Notes under the pieces: generated by a model
What the model was told of the DNA's origin: nothing
The model's database searches: none
Seen by the model: the letters and a program-made list of their open reading frames with translations, nothing else
Shown here: positions 46,310 through 57,491 of the stretch, in pieces
Layout of the letters: every line of letters begins with the position of its first letter
How positions within the stretch are numbered: the first letter of the stretch is position 1
Origin: Cunninghamia lanceolata
Lineage: Eukaryota; Streptophyta; Pinopsida; Cupressales; Cupressaceae
DNA length: 64,000 nucleotides
NCBI GenBank assembly: GCA_027924645.1
Contig: BSBN01000809.1
Span: forward strand, 42,376,001-42,440,000
Reading direction: 5' to 3'
Position numbers and translations under genes: made by a program

Positions 46310-47731
46310 AGGAGCTGGTTGACACTTTCCGGAGGGTTTTCAAACAACTTGTCTGTACTTACTATTTATAGTAAGTGCTTGCATATCGTTAATCTTTCTG
46401 GGTTTTTCTGGGTTTGTTCTCTTTGGTCCCCGGTGGTCACTGCTATTTTTAGTAAGTGGTAGTTTGGCGTTGTTTGGGCGACTTGGCAGTGGGTTGTTGG
46501 CTCTCATAGACATTGCACTGAGCTCGGAGTTATCAAATGGTTTGTGGATCCAGTTGGCACCCTCTGAATTGGCTCAGTTTGCTTTTGGCCATTACTATTT
46601 TTAGTAAGTTCGGGATTGGCACCGGAACGGGATTTTGATAGTGGGGTTGGATTTGTCTTGTCAAGACCTTTCCAACGAGCTATAAATCATTGGTTTCCGA
46701 CATCATCTTGGCCTCCGTTTTAAAGTCCGTAAATTAAACATTATTATTTAATATTGGACCTTGGTGCCTAGGCTCAACAACTTAATGTTGTTTTAAAAGA
46801 GGGGACTTTAAGGGGGATGTTGAGAAAAGAATTAAAGAGAATTATAATATTTTAAATTGTATTTTCCCTCTCATGTTTCATCCCATATGCAAGAGGATTT
46901 TAGAGACTCCAGTTGGAAAAGTGCTCTCATTTGGATATGCTTGGATTATTATTTCTTCTCTTTTGAGATTTTCCCCTTGAGGGTTTCTGGAGCTTGGCTC
47001 TAGGGTTTGGTACTATCTTGCTGAGACGAAAACCTCTACAAGATTGTTTGATCTTGGCTTCTGGGGGCGAAAACCTCCATTAGCATATACCAGATTAGCA
47101 AATACACAATGTTTGCATCCGGAGCTTCATTGGTTTCTTGGTGGTGAGATATCAAGGGTTTATTGACCATATCTTTTGCAGATGTATTTGGAGCAATGAA
47201 GATATATTTTCAGTGATAGATTGTGGTGAGATTGTGAGAATGTTGAAGGCTGATTTAAAGTTCTTGCTGGCTGTACTTCCTCACACAGGCCGTATTCCCT
47301 CTTGCAGTCATTTGGTATGGAGTTTGGGCATAAAATCTCTCCCAATATGGTCACTTGGGGTCTGCAGTTGTGAACAGCAGTATTTGAGGTTTCTTTTGGG
47401 AGTTTGCAGCTGGTCTTTGCCTGATTTTGCTTCAGCCATGGCCATACCATGCCATGAGGAGACGGGGGTTTCATAAAGAGCATTTTCTATTGTATGTGCA
47501 GCTTCATATTGATCCTTGTTGAGGCGTTTGAAGCCTTATTGTTTCTGTTATCTTTTGTAAGAACCATTCTTCCTATTGTTTGGAGAGTTGAGGCGATTCC
47601 AGCCATACCCATTGCTGGTCCGGCAATAGCTGAAATATGAAGTTGCAAATCTGGATATGGATCACACAAAATCTAAATAAAATTCACACATAAAAGATTT
47701 TAAAAAATACAAACAGGTACAACACACTACA
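46300..47731 (+). mobile_element. D 3' LTR (1432 bp, two diagnostic deletions)
   Basis: It starts TGTAATGT at 46300 and then jumps to 'agaggagctgg', so the 105 bp present at 36491-36595 are missing. The 17-bp TATA-box segment is also missing near 46916-46921. It ends ACACTACA at 47731, followed by the TSD AAGTA. It contains the empty site for B2 near 46360. Confidence 0.88.
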
Positions 47732-48640
47732 AAGTATGAGCTCATTTGCTACCAAGTATTTGTCATCTTTCAACTTGCTTTACATGATGTCAGTAGCAAA
47801 GGCATTCTTAGAATATTCCACTAAAATATTAGCCTCCAATTAGCTGAAATATAAGACATAGAACATAGAGTGGGCTTCCTAGACAAGGCATCTACTAATA
47901 TGTTTTTCTTTCCTTTAACATATTCAATGTCAAAGTCATAGGCCTAAAGTTTACTCATGCATTTTTGTTTTCTTTCATTTAGGTCCTTCTTGCAAAGAAA
48001 GTACTCCAAGCTATTGTGATTTGTTTTTACCACAAATTTGCCACCCACAAGATATTGCCTAAACTAGGCCAATGCATGCATGATGGCCAACATCTCTTTG
48101 TCATAGATTGAGAACCATTTTTCTACCTCTTTGAGTTTGTCGCTTTCATATGCTATTGGATGCTTATTCTACATTAGAACTGCTCCAATCCTTTCCTCAG
48201 ATGCATCACACTCCAGCACAAAGGGAAGTGAAAAGTCAAGGACAGCCAACACTGAGCATGAACTCATCACCTCTTTGAGCTTGTCAAAAATTTGTTGTGC
48301 TATTTCAAACCATGCAAAGGCTCCCTTCTTGGTCAAATCGGTTAAGGGTGCTACCATCTGTGACAAACCCTTAACAAACCTTCGGTAATAACTGCAAAAA
48401 CCAAAGAAACCTCTTAGTTGTGTCATGTCTTTGGTGGACGCCAATCCAAAATTGCTTGTATATTTTCTTGATCAACCTGAACTCCTTGAGCACTGATGAT
48501 ATGCCCAAAATACAAAATTTCGGTCATTCCAAACTCATATTTGGACTCCTTGGCAAACAAAGCTTGAGCTTCCAAAATGCCTAAAACTTCATCTAAATGC
48601 CTCAAATGGTCCTTCGACATCCTTCGTTTTGGGTGACGGG
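47732..48640 (-). pseudogene. H: minus-strand gypsy RT C-terminus, RNase H and start of integrase
   Basis: Read on the minus strand from 48620: DHLRHLDEVLGILEAQALFAKE, EILYFGHIISAQGVQV, then after a frameshift near 48430 LRGFFGFCSYYRRFVKGLSQ, VLECDASEERIGAVLM, and further remnants of RNase H down to NELILYKDRVYL at the D insertion. It starts only at the end of the RT thumb region; the palm with FFDD is absent. It is joined on its 5' side to the unrelated ORF at 48641-49960. Confidence 0.82.
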
Positions 48641-49960
48641 CAACAAACCTCTTGTAGAAAGTCTCATATGGTTACAACAGAGCAAGGATAGATGTTGCAG
48701 TTTGCCACGTGTCAACATACTTTTCTACCTCTTCTTCCTTGGGTCTCTTCTTAGCTTCAATCTGTAGGCGGGCCTCATGCATAAATTTGTTCATCTTGCT
48801 GCTTTTTATTTTCTTCAGCCAAGACACAAATGATCCCACCAGGTTGTAGCTCCACTACTCTTCAATCATGTCTAACTGTAACTCTCTTAACTAGGTTTCC
48901 AAGAGCTTGGCAACATTTCTCTTTATTACTACTATACTTGTGCAGGTGTGTGCAAACTAGTGGAAGGATGTCTTACCTCTACCATTGCCAAACTAAGTGT
49001 CAATGATATCCACCTATTGCATGTACTCCAAGGCAAAGACTCTATTAGTCACATTCTTGGGGAGCTTGTAGACTTTGCCTGAGTAACCATATAAAAATCT
49101 GATTATAGTATTGTCATGGACAAAGAACCAATCACCCCTACAAGCAGACCTGAGGATGATTGTACAAGACTTGTAGAGTCTTGAGATCCTCTCATTTGTG
49201 ACTAGGTTAATGGTGGGAATAAGAAATTGATCCACATATTCATAATAGCTCGAGGTTCGAGATAGATATGGAATCCACATGGTGATTGGATCATATCTCC
49301 TTTGAGAATGAGCAAATCTATCTTTAAGACGAGGATACATTGCGTAACATTAGAGCGAGAGGTACTTGAATACTTTGGCAGTGCTGAAGTTTGACAACTA
49401 TAAGTGCATCTACTCCTCTAGATAGCCTAAAAAGTCTTATCCATAAAACTTCTCGCTTTGGAGCCCTAAATAGTTTGTAAGAAAGAGCCAATTGCTCAGG
49501 AATATGGCATGGTCATCATTCATTCCAAAAATATAGGCTGCAATACTACACACATCTATAGTGTCAGTCTTGAACCAATTCAACTACATAGGGAATTTGT
49601 GGGAGACCTTGATGATTTCTTTAGGGCACATATGCTTTTAGAATGTAACCTTGTCTAGCACATCATCGTTCTAGGCCTTCTGAAGGGACTCCTACGATAG
49701 GTGGACAGAACCTAACGGGATGCCCAACATTTTTCTCATAAGTTCAGCACTTGACATCTATAAGGGTTATTTTTCACTTTTCGCTTAATAGTCTGTGAGG
49801 ATGACACATGGTATTGTGCACAGGCCATAATAATTTCAGGGCTATGATGGATAGTAAGGACAAGGTACCTAGCCTGAAATGAGATCTATATACGGTTAGC
49901 ATAACGACTTCTAAGGGAAATTTCTCAAACGTGGCCTTCCTACAGCCAAAGGCACCTTCC
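48641..49960 (-). pseudogene. Decayed ORF of unknown origin joined to H pol
   Basis: On the minus strand one frame gives coherent protein-like sequence with scattered TAG stops. Examples are TDTIDVCSIAAYIFGMNDDH, the open stretch 49340-49014 (108 codons, with YDPITMWIPYLSRTSS and NERISRLYKSC), and further on RLQIEAKKRPKEEEVEKYVD near 48740. It leads directly into the RT remnant. I do not recognise the family. It could be the gag-region replacement of another chimeric element or a captured host gene fragment. Confidence 0.45.
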
Positions 49961-50427
49961 CTAAGGGAGTTTGGGGTTTTGGAAAGTTGGGCATCACGAA
50001 TAAATCTGCATCATCTTATACTACTTCATTTTTTACTATATGGGAGAAAGGATTAAGGTCTGAGATTAGGTGCTTTATGATGTTTTAGGTGTTAGGACGT
50101 CAATTCATGTTGTAAGATGAGGCTTCAAGGAGGCAGTAAACCTTGTAATTAGTGTTTGGAGATATTGACCTGAGGTGATTTGATCCCACTCTTCTAGATT
50201 TCTCATCCACATTGGGTTTCTTCAAGTCAATCTTGTGTTATGCTTCATTTTCATGTCATGCTTGCTCTCTTTTTACCTATATTAGCTTCCTTAATGCTGA
50301 TTTGATAAGATAACTTCATTTCTAGCATTCCTAGGCCTGTCATATGCAAGTTTTCTTTCTAAAACTTCAAGTTTATCAGTCCTTTACTGATTAGAGCATT
50401 TAAGATTTGTGTTGATAGTTCAAGAAG
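49961..50427. other. Unassigned sequence
   Basis: No gene, terminus or repeat recognised. It may be the start of the decayed minus-strand ORF or its leader. Confidence 0.4.
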
Positions 50428-50979
50428 TGTAATATCCACCCTGATTAGGGATCATTAATTATTATAAAAAATTATTAAATACAAATCTCAATTCATAAAT
50501 ATAATATTTATAGTTTTATATAATTTTATTTTTTTGAAATAAAATAACTTTAAAAAATTATATAGTTTGAACTTAGCCATGAATTTTTTCGATTGTTATA
50601 AATTGTCAAACCTGTTTCAAACTTTATCCTTGCAAACACAAGAATGAACCTTGTGACTTAGGTTTCAATGACAACATGAGCCCCTGCATTCAAACGAGGA
50701 ATGGTATTCCAACTTTCAAAAGGGCATCCCACTTGGGATACCCACAAAAAGACAACCATTTACATCAACCTTTAGATCATACCAAGGGAAACAAATCTGC
50801 CTCCAATGCTCCAAGACACCATCAGCCCTAAGTCTTGTTGATTAGTGCTCTTTTGTATTACAATCATTTACCTATACTGCTATTACTGCTCTTTTGTATT
50901 ACAATCATGGACCTATACAGTTGATACTCCTTGCCTTCAGAGAAGATATACTGTAGCTATCTATGTTTCTCTTCTGTAG
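50428..50979. other. LTR-like terminus and unassigned sequence before element C
   Basis: TGTAATATCC at 50428 resembles the TGTAATGTCCC family terminus and is followed by AT-rich sequence, as in family E. A short two-copy repeat is present (50846-50919). No PBS or PPT is visible beside it, so its status as an LTR end is uncertain. It is interrupted by element C at 50980. Confidence 0.35.
50846..50919. repeat. 41-bp period two-copy repeat
   Basis: 'tgctcttttgtattacaatc' occurs at 50846 and again at 50887, followed in both by 'acctata'. Confidence 0.85.
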
Positions 50980-53153
50980 TGTTATATCCCTGATGGATAT
51001 TAGCTGAACTCTGATGCACTCTGATATAATTTTCTGATTCTTTTCAATGTAGTTCTATGACTGATTACAACATACACTTTTGCACAAGCCTGTACAAATA
51101 TGATTTACTGTTGTATCTTTGACTTCACTACTCCAATGGTTTGCTGTCACAGATAGTTTACCAAGCTTCTGCAATTCCTGATTCATTGGACAAATACCTG
51201 TGAAAATATACTCAATCCAGATATACTCTCTTAAGCCGATTTATCTTTTACTAGACTGGCGCTTCACTCTTCAATGCAAGTTGTCTTCACGACCCCGAAA
51301 CTCCACAAAGATGATCATCAATATGAGCTTGTCACAATGTATTGTTCAACCTGCGATGAATATGGTATTCGGCGATCAAATGGAACTGCTTCAGACCTTT
51401 CACTTAAGTCTATGATCTCTGAATGATTTTAACAGCTCTGTCGATTGCTTTAGACAATGCCCGATATTCTTCTCAAGGACAATAGATTTGTAAACATTCA
51501 AATTAAAGATTTGAATGTATTTCATTTGAAGAGACAATGATACTTGCATTAGATCACTTGACTGTGTGCCTTTCAATCTGATTGTTCCTTGCAAAACAAA
51601 CTGAAGATGTTGATGACGATTCCTCAAGCGGCCTTCCTCAGATTTCCACACTCTAATATATCTTCAAATGATGGAATTGATGGTTCACAAGGATTGTTCG
51701 CTGGTCCTCCTCAAGTTGTTGATTGGTATGCCGCTATCTTCAAATTCCCATCTGCTAAAATCCGAATGGTGCCAAATACACAACGATCATCAAATGCACA
51801 GTTCGCCACCAGCTATGCTTGTGTTATTTCCACGATCCTCAGATCTTCAAGGCCCTGCATATCATCTGGTGAAGTCTTCAAATGCCACGATTTCCTTATA
51901 CACGATGCATCCTCACATCTATGCGTCTTCCTCTAAGAAGCGATTCTTATGAAACTTGAACCCACGAACAAGCTGGAAGATCTCTGATACTTTAATAAGC
52001 TGGCGAATAGCAACTAAATCTTAGGACTTAGCGCTCAGGGGTATTAGGTCCCACGATCTGCATTTGTCTTCAATTTCCCCTGCCACGATATCATTCATTG
52101 ACTCCTTATAAGCAATGATATACTCCACGCAGACTCTAACAAAGCCCATGATTCTCTATTCCTATGATAGTCTTCAGACACAGCCTCCTCAAGGACCACA
52201 ATTATACATGGCGATAACATTCGATACCTTCACAATCAATATCAATGCCAAACAAAGGTTTTATAACAATAAACCAATGTCTAATTCATATGATGCCAAA
52301 CCAAAATCACAAATCACAAATCCTTATATGATATTCGAGCCCACATTCCACTATGTAGATCTGCAGAATAATGTCAGAAACTGTCTCCTCTCTGCCAACA
52401 ACATGAATTCTCAAACCCAATCTGTTATGCAATCAACTTTCCGATTTCTAGGAATTAAATCATAATACACAACCACTCCACAATTATTCATAAGACTATT
52501 CAAAGGAAATTGCTAATATAAATAAAACCCTATAATACACTTGTATCTGCATATAGGATATTCAAAAATATTAAGTAATCATAGAGAATATATGTTTCAA
52601 TTCAACTCAACAATCATCTCAAATCAATTATTCTAAAAATTTCATACAAAATATCTTCACTGATATCGATAAAATGGTCTCTAACCAAATATCAATTTAT
52701 TTAGCAAAACACCAAACTCAAAACACAATGAAGCTTAGTTGTGAAATCTGAGATGATTTCACCTCTACAATTCACCAAGGGAACATCACCTTGTCAATCA
52801 GCTGAATACAATTTGTCAAAAGACACAACACAAAACCAGTACATTCAGATATCCAGACATGACTTCAAATGACTCTCAGGCCTTCTTTTAAAGCCTTTAC
52901 AACAATTAGGCCCAGCCTAATTTTATTAAATGCAAGTTTATGTGTACACAGTCACACTTAACAATATTAAATGCTTGCACTTGCACTTTTTAAATGTGTG
53001 TGTACAATAACACTTTAATTTATAAAGTGTTTTTAAACCGACTTAAGTAACTTAAAATAAAATATTAATTTTATAAAGCAAAAATAAAATACTTTATAAA
53101 ATTAATTTACAATTAAATCATTTTTAAGTTACTTCAAAAATGGGGACATGACA
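50980..53153 (-). mobile_element. C 3' LTR (2174 bp)
   Basis: Plus-strand ends TGTTATATCC and GGGGACATGACA. It aligns with 54770-56971 throughout, with scattered substitutions and small indels, one being about 30 bp near 52790/56570. No coding capacity is seen. Confidence 0.92.
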
Positions 53154-53166
53154 GCCCTCCCTTCCC
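53154..53166 (-). promoter_or_regulatory. Polypurine tract of C
   Basis: Minus strand GGGAAGGGAGGGC, immediately before the LTR start TGTCATGTCCCC. Confidence 0.85.
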
Positions 53167-53230
53167 AACATTGCTTGTCCCTAAGCAATGGGAAGAAAAA
53201 CTGAACTCAATTAATCCCTGGATGCCAAAT

Positions 53231-54592
53231 CTAGCGAGGCTCCTCAAGCATGCTCAACCGCATCTCCTCAAGGTTGCTGACGAAGAAGATCCTGGAACCA
53301 CTTCCGCTGTCGCACCATAATGAATTCATCTTGCTGTTATGAATCAGAACAGCAATATAGGTGATGTCAAAAATGTCACCAAACAAATGCAAACCAAAGA
53401 AACTCAGTTTATACTCCATGTCCAACCAATAGACATGCCTCCACACACTCCCAAGCAACTCAATAGCTGATGTAGGCCATGAACAACCAAGAGGTGCAAT
53501 GTCATTCCAACTAGGGAAGTCACTAAACCATGATGAATCTATGAATATGAAGTCACCAACCAACAAGTAGATAGCTGCCATGTCATAAGAAATCAGTGAC
53601 ATAACGAAAGATGAGTTATGGATGTCTTCATTACAAACCAATGACAACTCTTGAGTGGCTAATCCACTATGAGTGTCATCAATACAATCAAAAACACTAT
53701 CAAAGAAATGACCAACATCAACTGAAAATTCTGAATTATCCTCATCTATCCATATGTCAAAACATGTAGGCATTATCTTATCCTGTTCCTTCATGTTTGA
53801 AGTCTTTACTAAACCATCCAAATGATATGTATCATCAATCTCATCATCACCATCATTAGAACAATGTGCAATCTCAGTTTCATCATGTCTTTGAATAAAG
53901 AGACTTCTAATATTGTCTATCCTTCTTTGCCTTGCTATGTTGATAAGATTGACTTTCTCTTTAACTTCTTGAAGATGTTTTCTTGCATTGGCAGCCACCA
54001 TCTTGGCCTCCTTGGCTCTTTTAATCCATTCTTCATTCATCTTTTCATATCTTTTAACCTCTTCTATGCCAAAGTAGACAAAATCAGCCTTCTTACCATC
54101 AATATCTTCATGTCTATCTTTGGACATATGGCTGCCATCAATAGGTAATGTCAAATAATTGACCTCTCTATGATCAAAATCCACCATCTCATTAGAATAA
54201 TGAGTCATCATGCTGCTGTCTTCAAACAAATCAGTAATGACATCATGCCATTCTATTGTGTTTTCTTCATCAAATGCCGATTCAATGTGTGTCTCCTTAT
54301 CAACATGAAAAAGAGATGAAACAACAATGTTAGTCTCATCAAGAAGAACCATACCTTCATCCACTACAAGTGATTTGCCTTGTACATCTTCTTCATCAAA
54401 CTTGCAATCATCATGAAGTGTCAGCTCTTCATTTTTGCCTTCAAACTCCTCTTGATCACTAATAGGCTGCAAATCATTTGGAAGTGAATCACCTGCATGC
54501 TCATCAAAGTCACCATAGAAGCTCTTATAAACTTCATTAGCAAATGATTTACTTTCCACTATCCTTTGGAGAGACATCAAACTTTTTGACAT
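53231..54592 (-). CDS. Orphan 453-codon ORF of element C
   Basis: It is fully open from ATG at 54592 to the stop at 53231 and is the only ORF of the element. The N-terminal 170 residues are very acidic (for example KFDEEDVQG and HIESAFDEENTIEW). A Lys/Glu-rich helical, probable coiled-coil segment follows at about residues 175-225 (EEVKRYEKMNEEWIKRAKEA). A second acidic part comes next (DGDDEIDDT). The C-terminal 110 residues are hydrophobic and aromatic (YDMAAIYLLVGDFIFIDSSW, FFGLHLFGDIFDITYIAVLI). No zinc knuckle or pol motif is present and I recognise no family. The overall plan (acidic, coiled coil, aromatic C-terminus, then the pol tail remnant) resembles that of the D ORF. Whether it is expressed is unknown. 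Confidence 0.6.
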   Translation of the reverse strand: MSKSLMSLQRIVESKSFANEVYKSFYGDFDEHAGDSLPNDLQPISDQEEFEGKNEELTLHDDCKFDEEDVQGKSLVVDEGMVLLDETNIVVSSLFHVDKETHIESAFDEENTIEWHDVITDLFEDSSMMTHYSNEMVDFDHREVNYLTLPIDGSHMSKDRHEDIDGKKADFVYFGIEEVKRYEKMNEEWIKRAKEAKMVAANARKHLQEVKEKVNLINIARQRRIDNIRSLFIQRHDETEIAHCSNDGDDEIDDTYHLDGLVKTSNMKEQDKIMPTCFDIWIDEDNSEFSVDVGHFFDSVFDCIDDTHSGLATQELSLVCNEDIHNSSFVMSLISYDMAAIYLLVGDFIFIDSSWFSDFPSWNDIAPLGCSWPTSAIELLGSVWRHVYWLDMEYKLSFFGLHLFGDIFDITYIAVLIHNSKMNSLWCDSGSGSRIFFVSNLEEMRLSMLEEPR

Positions 54593-54755
54593 ATAATCTG
54601 AAAACTCCTTTGATTGTCATCTATGATCAGCCCAAATTTTTTCTATCTCTTTCCTACAACTCTTTGATAATCTAACCATTTTGCACTTGTCAAATTGCTG
54701 AAACCAACTGTTAATTTAATCATGCAAACAAAAACCCTCAGGCTGGCAGGACGAA

Positions 54756-54768
54756 GGCTCTGATACCA
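54756..54768 (-). promoter_or_regulatory. Primer-binding site of C (initiator tRNA-Met type)
   Basis: Minus strand TGGTATCAGAGCC, one base after the 5' LTR end ATAACA. Confidence 0.92.
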
Positions 54769-54769
54769 C

Positions 54770-56971
54770 TGTTATATCCGTGATGGATATTAGCTGAACT
54801 CTAATGCACTCTGATATAATTTTCTGATTCTTTTCAATGTAGTTCTATAACTGATTACAACACACTTTTGCACAAGCCTATACAAATATGATTTACTGTT
54901 GTATCTTCGTCTTCACTACTCCAATGGTTTGCTGTAACAAATAGTTTACCAAGCTTCTGCAATTCCTGATTCATTGGACAAATACCTGTGAAAATATACT
55001 CAATCCAGATATACTCTTTTAAGCCGATTTATCTTTTACTAGACTGGCGCTTCACTCTTCAATGCAAGTTGTCTTCACGACCCCAAAACTCCACAAAGAT
55101 GATGATCATTATGAGGTCATCACAATGTATTGTTCAACTTCTGATGAATATGGTATTTGGCGATCAAATGGAACTGCTTCGGACCTTCCACCTAAGTCTA
55201 TGATCTCTGAATGATTTTAACAGCTCTGTCGATTGCTTTAGACAATGCCCAATATTCTTCTCAAGGACAATAGACTTGTAAACATTCAAATTAAAGATTT
55301 GAATGTATTTCGTTTGAAGAGACAATGATACTTGCATTAGATCACTTGCCTGTATGCCTTTCAATCTGATTGTTCCTTGCAAAACAAACTGAAGATGTTG
55401 ATGACGATTCCTCAAGCAGCCTTCCTCAGATTTCCCCGCTCTAATATATTTTCAAATGATGGAATTGATGGTTCACAAGGATTGTTAGTTGGTCCTCCTT
55501 AAGTCGTTGATTTGTATGCGGAGCTATCTTCAAATTCCCATCTGCTACAATCTGAATGGTGCCAAATACACAGCGATCACCAAATGCACAGTCTACCACC
55601 AGCTATGCTTGTGTTATTTCCACGATCCTCAAATCTTCAAGGCCCTGCGTATCATCTGGTGAAGTCTTCAAATGCCACGATTTCCTTATACATGATGCAT
55701 CCTCACATCTATGCGTCTTCCTCTAAGAAGCGATTCTTATGAAACTTGAACCCACAAACAAGCTGGAAGATCCTTGATATTTTAATACGCTGGTGAATAA
55801 CAACTAAATCTTAAGACTTAGCGCTCAGGGGTATTGGGTCCCACGATCTGCATTTGTCTTCAATTTCCCCTGCCACGATATCATTCATTGACTCCTTATA
55901 AGCAATGATATACTCCACGCAGACTCTAACAAAGCCCGTGATTCTCTATTCCTGTGATAGTCTTCAGACACAGCCTCCTCAAGGACCACGATTATACATG
56001 GAGATAATATTCGATACCTTCACAATCAATATCAATGCCAAACAAAGGTTTTATAACAATAAACCAATGTCTAATTCATATGATGCCAAACCAAAATCAC
56101 AAATCACAAATCCTTATATGATATTCGGGCCCACATTCCACTATGTAGATCTGCAGAATAATGTCAGAAAATGTCTCCTCTTTGCCAACAACATGAATTC
56201 TCAAACCCAATCTGTTATGCAATCAACTTTCCAATTTCTGGGAATTAAATCATAATACACAATCACTCCACAATTATTCATAAGACTATTCAAAGGAAAT
56301 TGCTAATATAAATAAAACCCTATAACACCCTTGTATCTGCATATAGGATATTCAGAAATATTAAGTAATCATAGAAAATATATGTTTCAATTCAACTCAG
56401 CAATCATCTCAAATCAATTATTCGAAAAATTTCATACAAAATATCTTCAATGATATCGATAAAATGGTCTCCGACCAAATATCGATTTATTCAGCAAAAC
56501 ACCAAACTCAAAACACAATGAAGCTGAGTTGTGAAATTTGAGATGATTTCACCTCTAAAATCACCAATGGAACATCTCCTTGGTTCAGCAAATGCAAGGG
56601 AACATCACCTTGTCAATCAGCTGAATACAATTTGTCAAAAGACACAACAAAAAACCAATACACTCAGATATCCAGACATGACTTCAAATGACTCTCAGGC
56701 CTTCTTTTAAAGCCTTTACAACAATTAGGCCCAGCCTAATTTTATTAAATGCAAGTTTATGTTTACACAGTCACACTTAACCATATTAAATGCTTGCACT
56801 TGCACTTTTTAAATGTGTGTATACAATAACACTTTAATTTATAAAGTGTTTTTAAACTGACTTAAGTAACTTAAAATAAAATATTAATTTTATAAAGCAA
56901 AAAAAAATACTTTATAAAATTAATTTACAATTAAATCATTTTTAAGTTACTTCAAAAATGGGGACATGACA
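54770..56971 (-). mobile_element. C 5' LTR (2202 bp)
   Basis: Plus-strand ends TGTTATATCC (54770) and GGGACATGACA (56971). On the minus strand a TATA-like 'ctttaaaagaagg' is present near 56700-56715, and at the matching place in the 3' LTR. Confidence 0.92.
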
Positions 56972-56976
56972 TGTAG

Positions 56977-57491
56977 TCTTGCCTTTATAAGGGTTCTATC
57001 AAGTGAGATATTGTTTTTATCTTGGAAATTTATAAAATTATGTTTTATCAAAAAAAATATGTACAGCATTCCCTCTGATAAACTTTGTAAAAATAACTAG
57101 TTCAGTAAATGTTCTCACACCAGGTAAAGCAAGTTCAATGCTGCATTTAAGGTCGACATCAGATCAATTATTATTATTAGCCTGCACTGTTTATCTAGGA
57201 AGCATCCCTTTACTGTACAACAATAACTTGCTTATTCAGCTTTCAAAAGATGATAAACTTCAATGCACTTGGGCAATCTATCCCTCAATTGTCAAAACAT
57301 GGATGTTCCTAAAAACAAAGAGAAGAACTTCTGTTGCAACAAGAATCTCCCTACACCTATGACCTAAGCAAGGCCTTCATTCAGTCATGTGCCTACTCAG
57401 GGGAGGAGCTTTACTTTTTCTGGAAGTCTTGAGTCTATCAGCTCCAGGTGTCCCACACAAATCATATCCATCCCATAGAAAAGATGCTGCC
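56977..57491. other. Unassigned sequence between elements C and B
   Basis: It continues the sequence interrupted by C (from 50979) and is cut by B at 57491. A 74-codon frame at 57138-57362 has no recognisable motif. Base composition is more balanced than in the LTRs, so a low-copy or old genic origin is possible, but I see no evidence for a gene. Confidence 0.35.

Larger units (their letters stand above)
36483..47731 (+). mobile_element. D: non-autonomous LTR element with a captured PDS5 fragment
   Basis: LTRs 36483-40695 (split by solo LTR B2) and 46300-47731. TSD GAGTA (36478-36482) and AAGTA (47732-47736), one mismatch; the H pol frame reads through it. PBS and PPT are of the A/F/G type. 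The internal region (40696-46299, including solo LTR E2) has no PR, RT, RNase H or IN. It carries one chimeric frame: a PDS5-like N-terminus, a zinc knuckle, acidic and coiled-coil-like regions, an orphan C-terminal domain and the gypsy pol tail. It must depend on enzymes from other elements. LTR blocks shared with F suggest an F-like partner. Confidence 0.88.
50980..56971 (-). mobile_element. C: complete non-autonomous LTR element (5992 bp)
   Basis: Two alike LTRs, 50980-53153 (3' LTR) and 54770-56971 (5' LTR), read on the minus strand. The perfect TSD is TGTAG (50975-50979 and 56972-56976). The minus-strand LTR starts TGTCATGTCCCC and ends GATATAACA. The PBS and PPT are of the A/F/G type. 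The 1.6-kb internal region holds only one ORF and no pol domains, so transposition must use enzymes from elsewhere. The internal 3' end keeps a short stretch ('agggacaagcaatg', minus strand) matching the pol tail of the gypsy elements. Confidence 0.93.

Noticed and set aside
57138..57362. A possible exon of a host gene between C and B
   Set aside because: The 74-codon frame has no recognisable domain and no convincing splice sites. I cannot support a gene.
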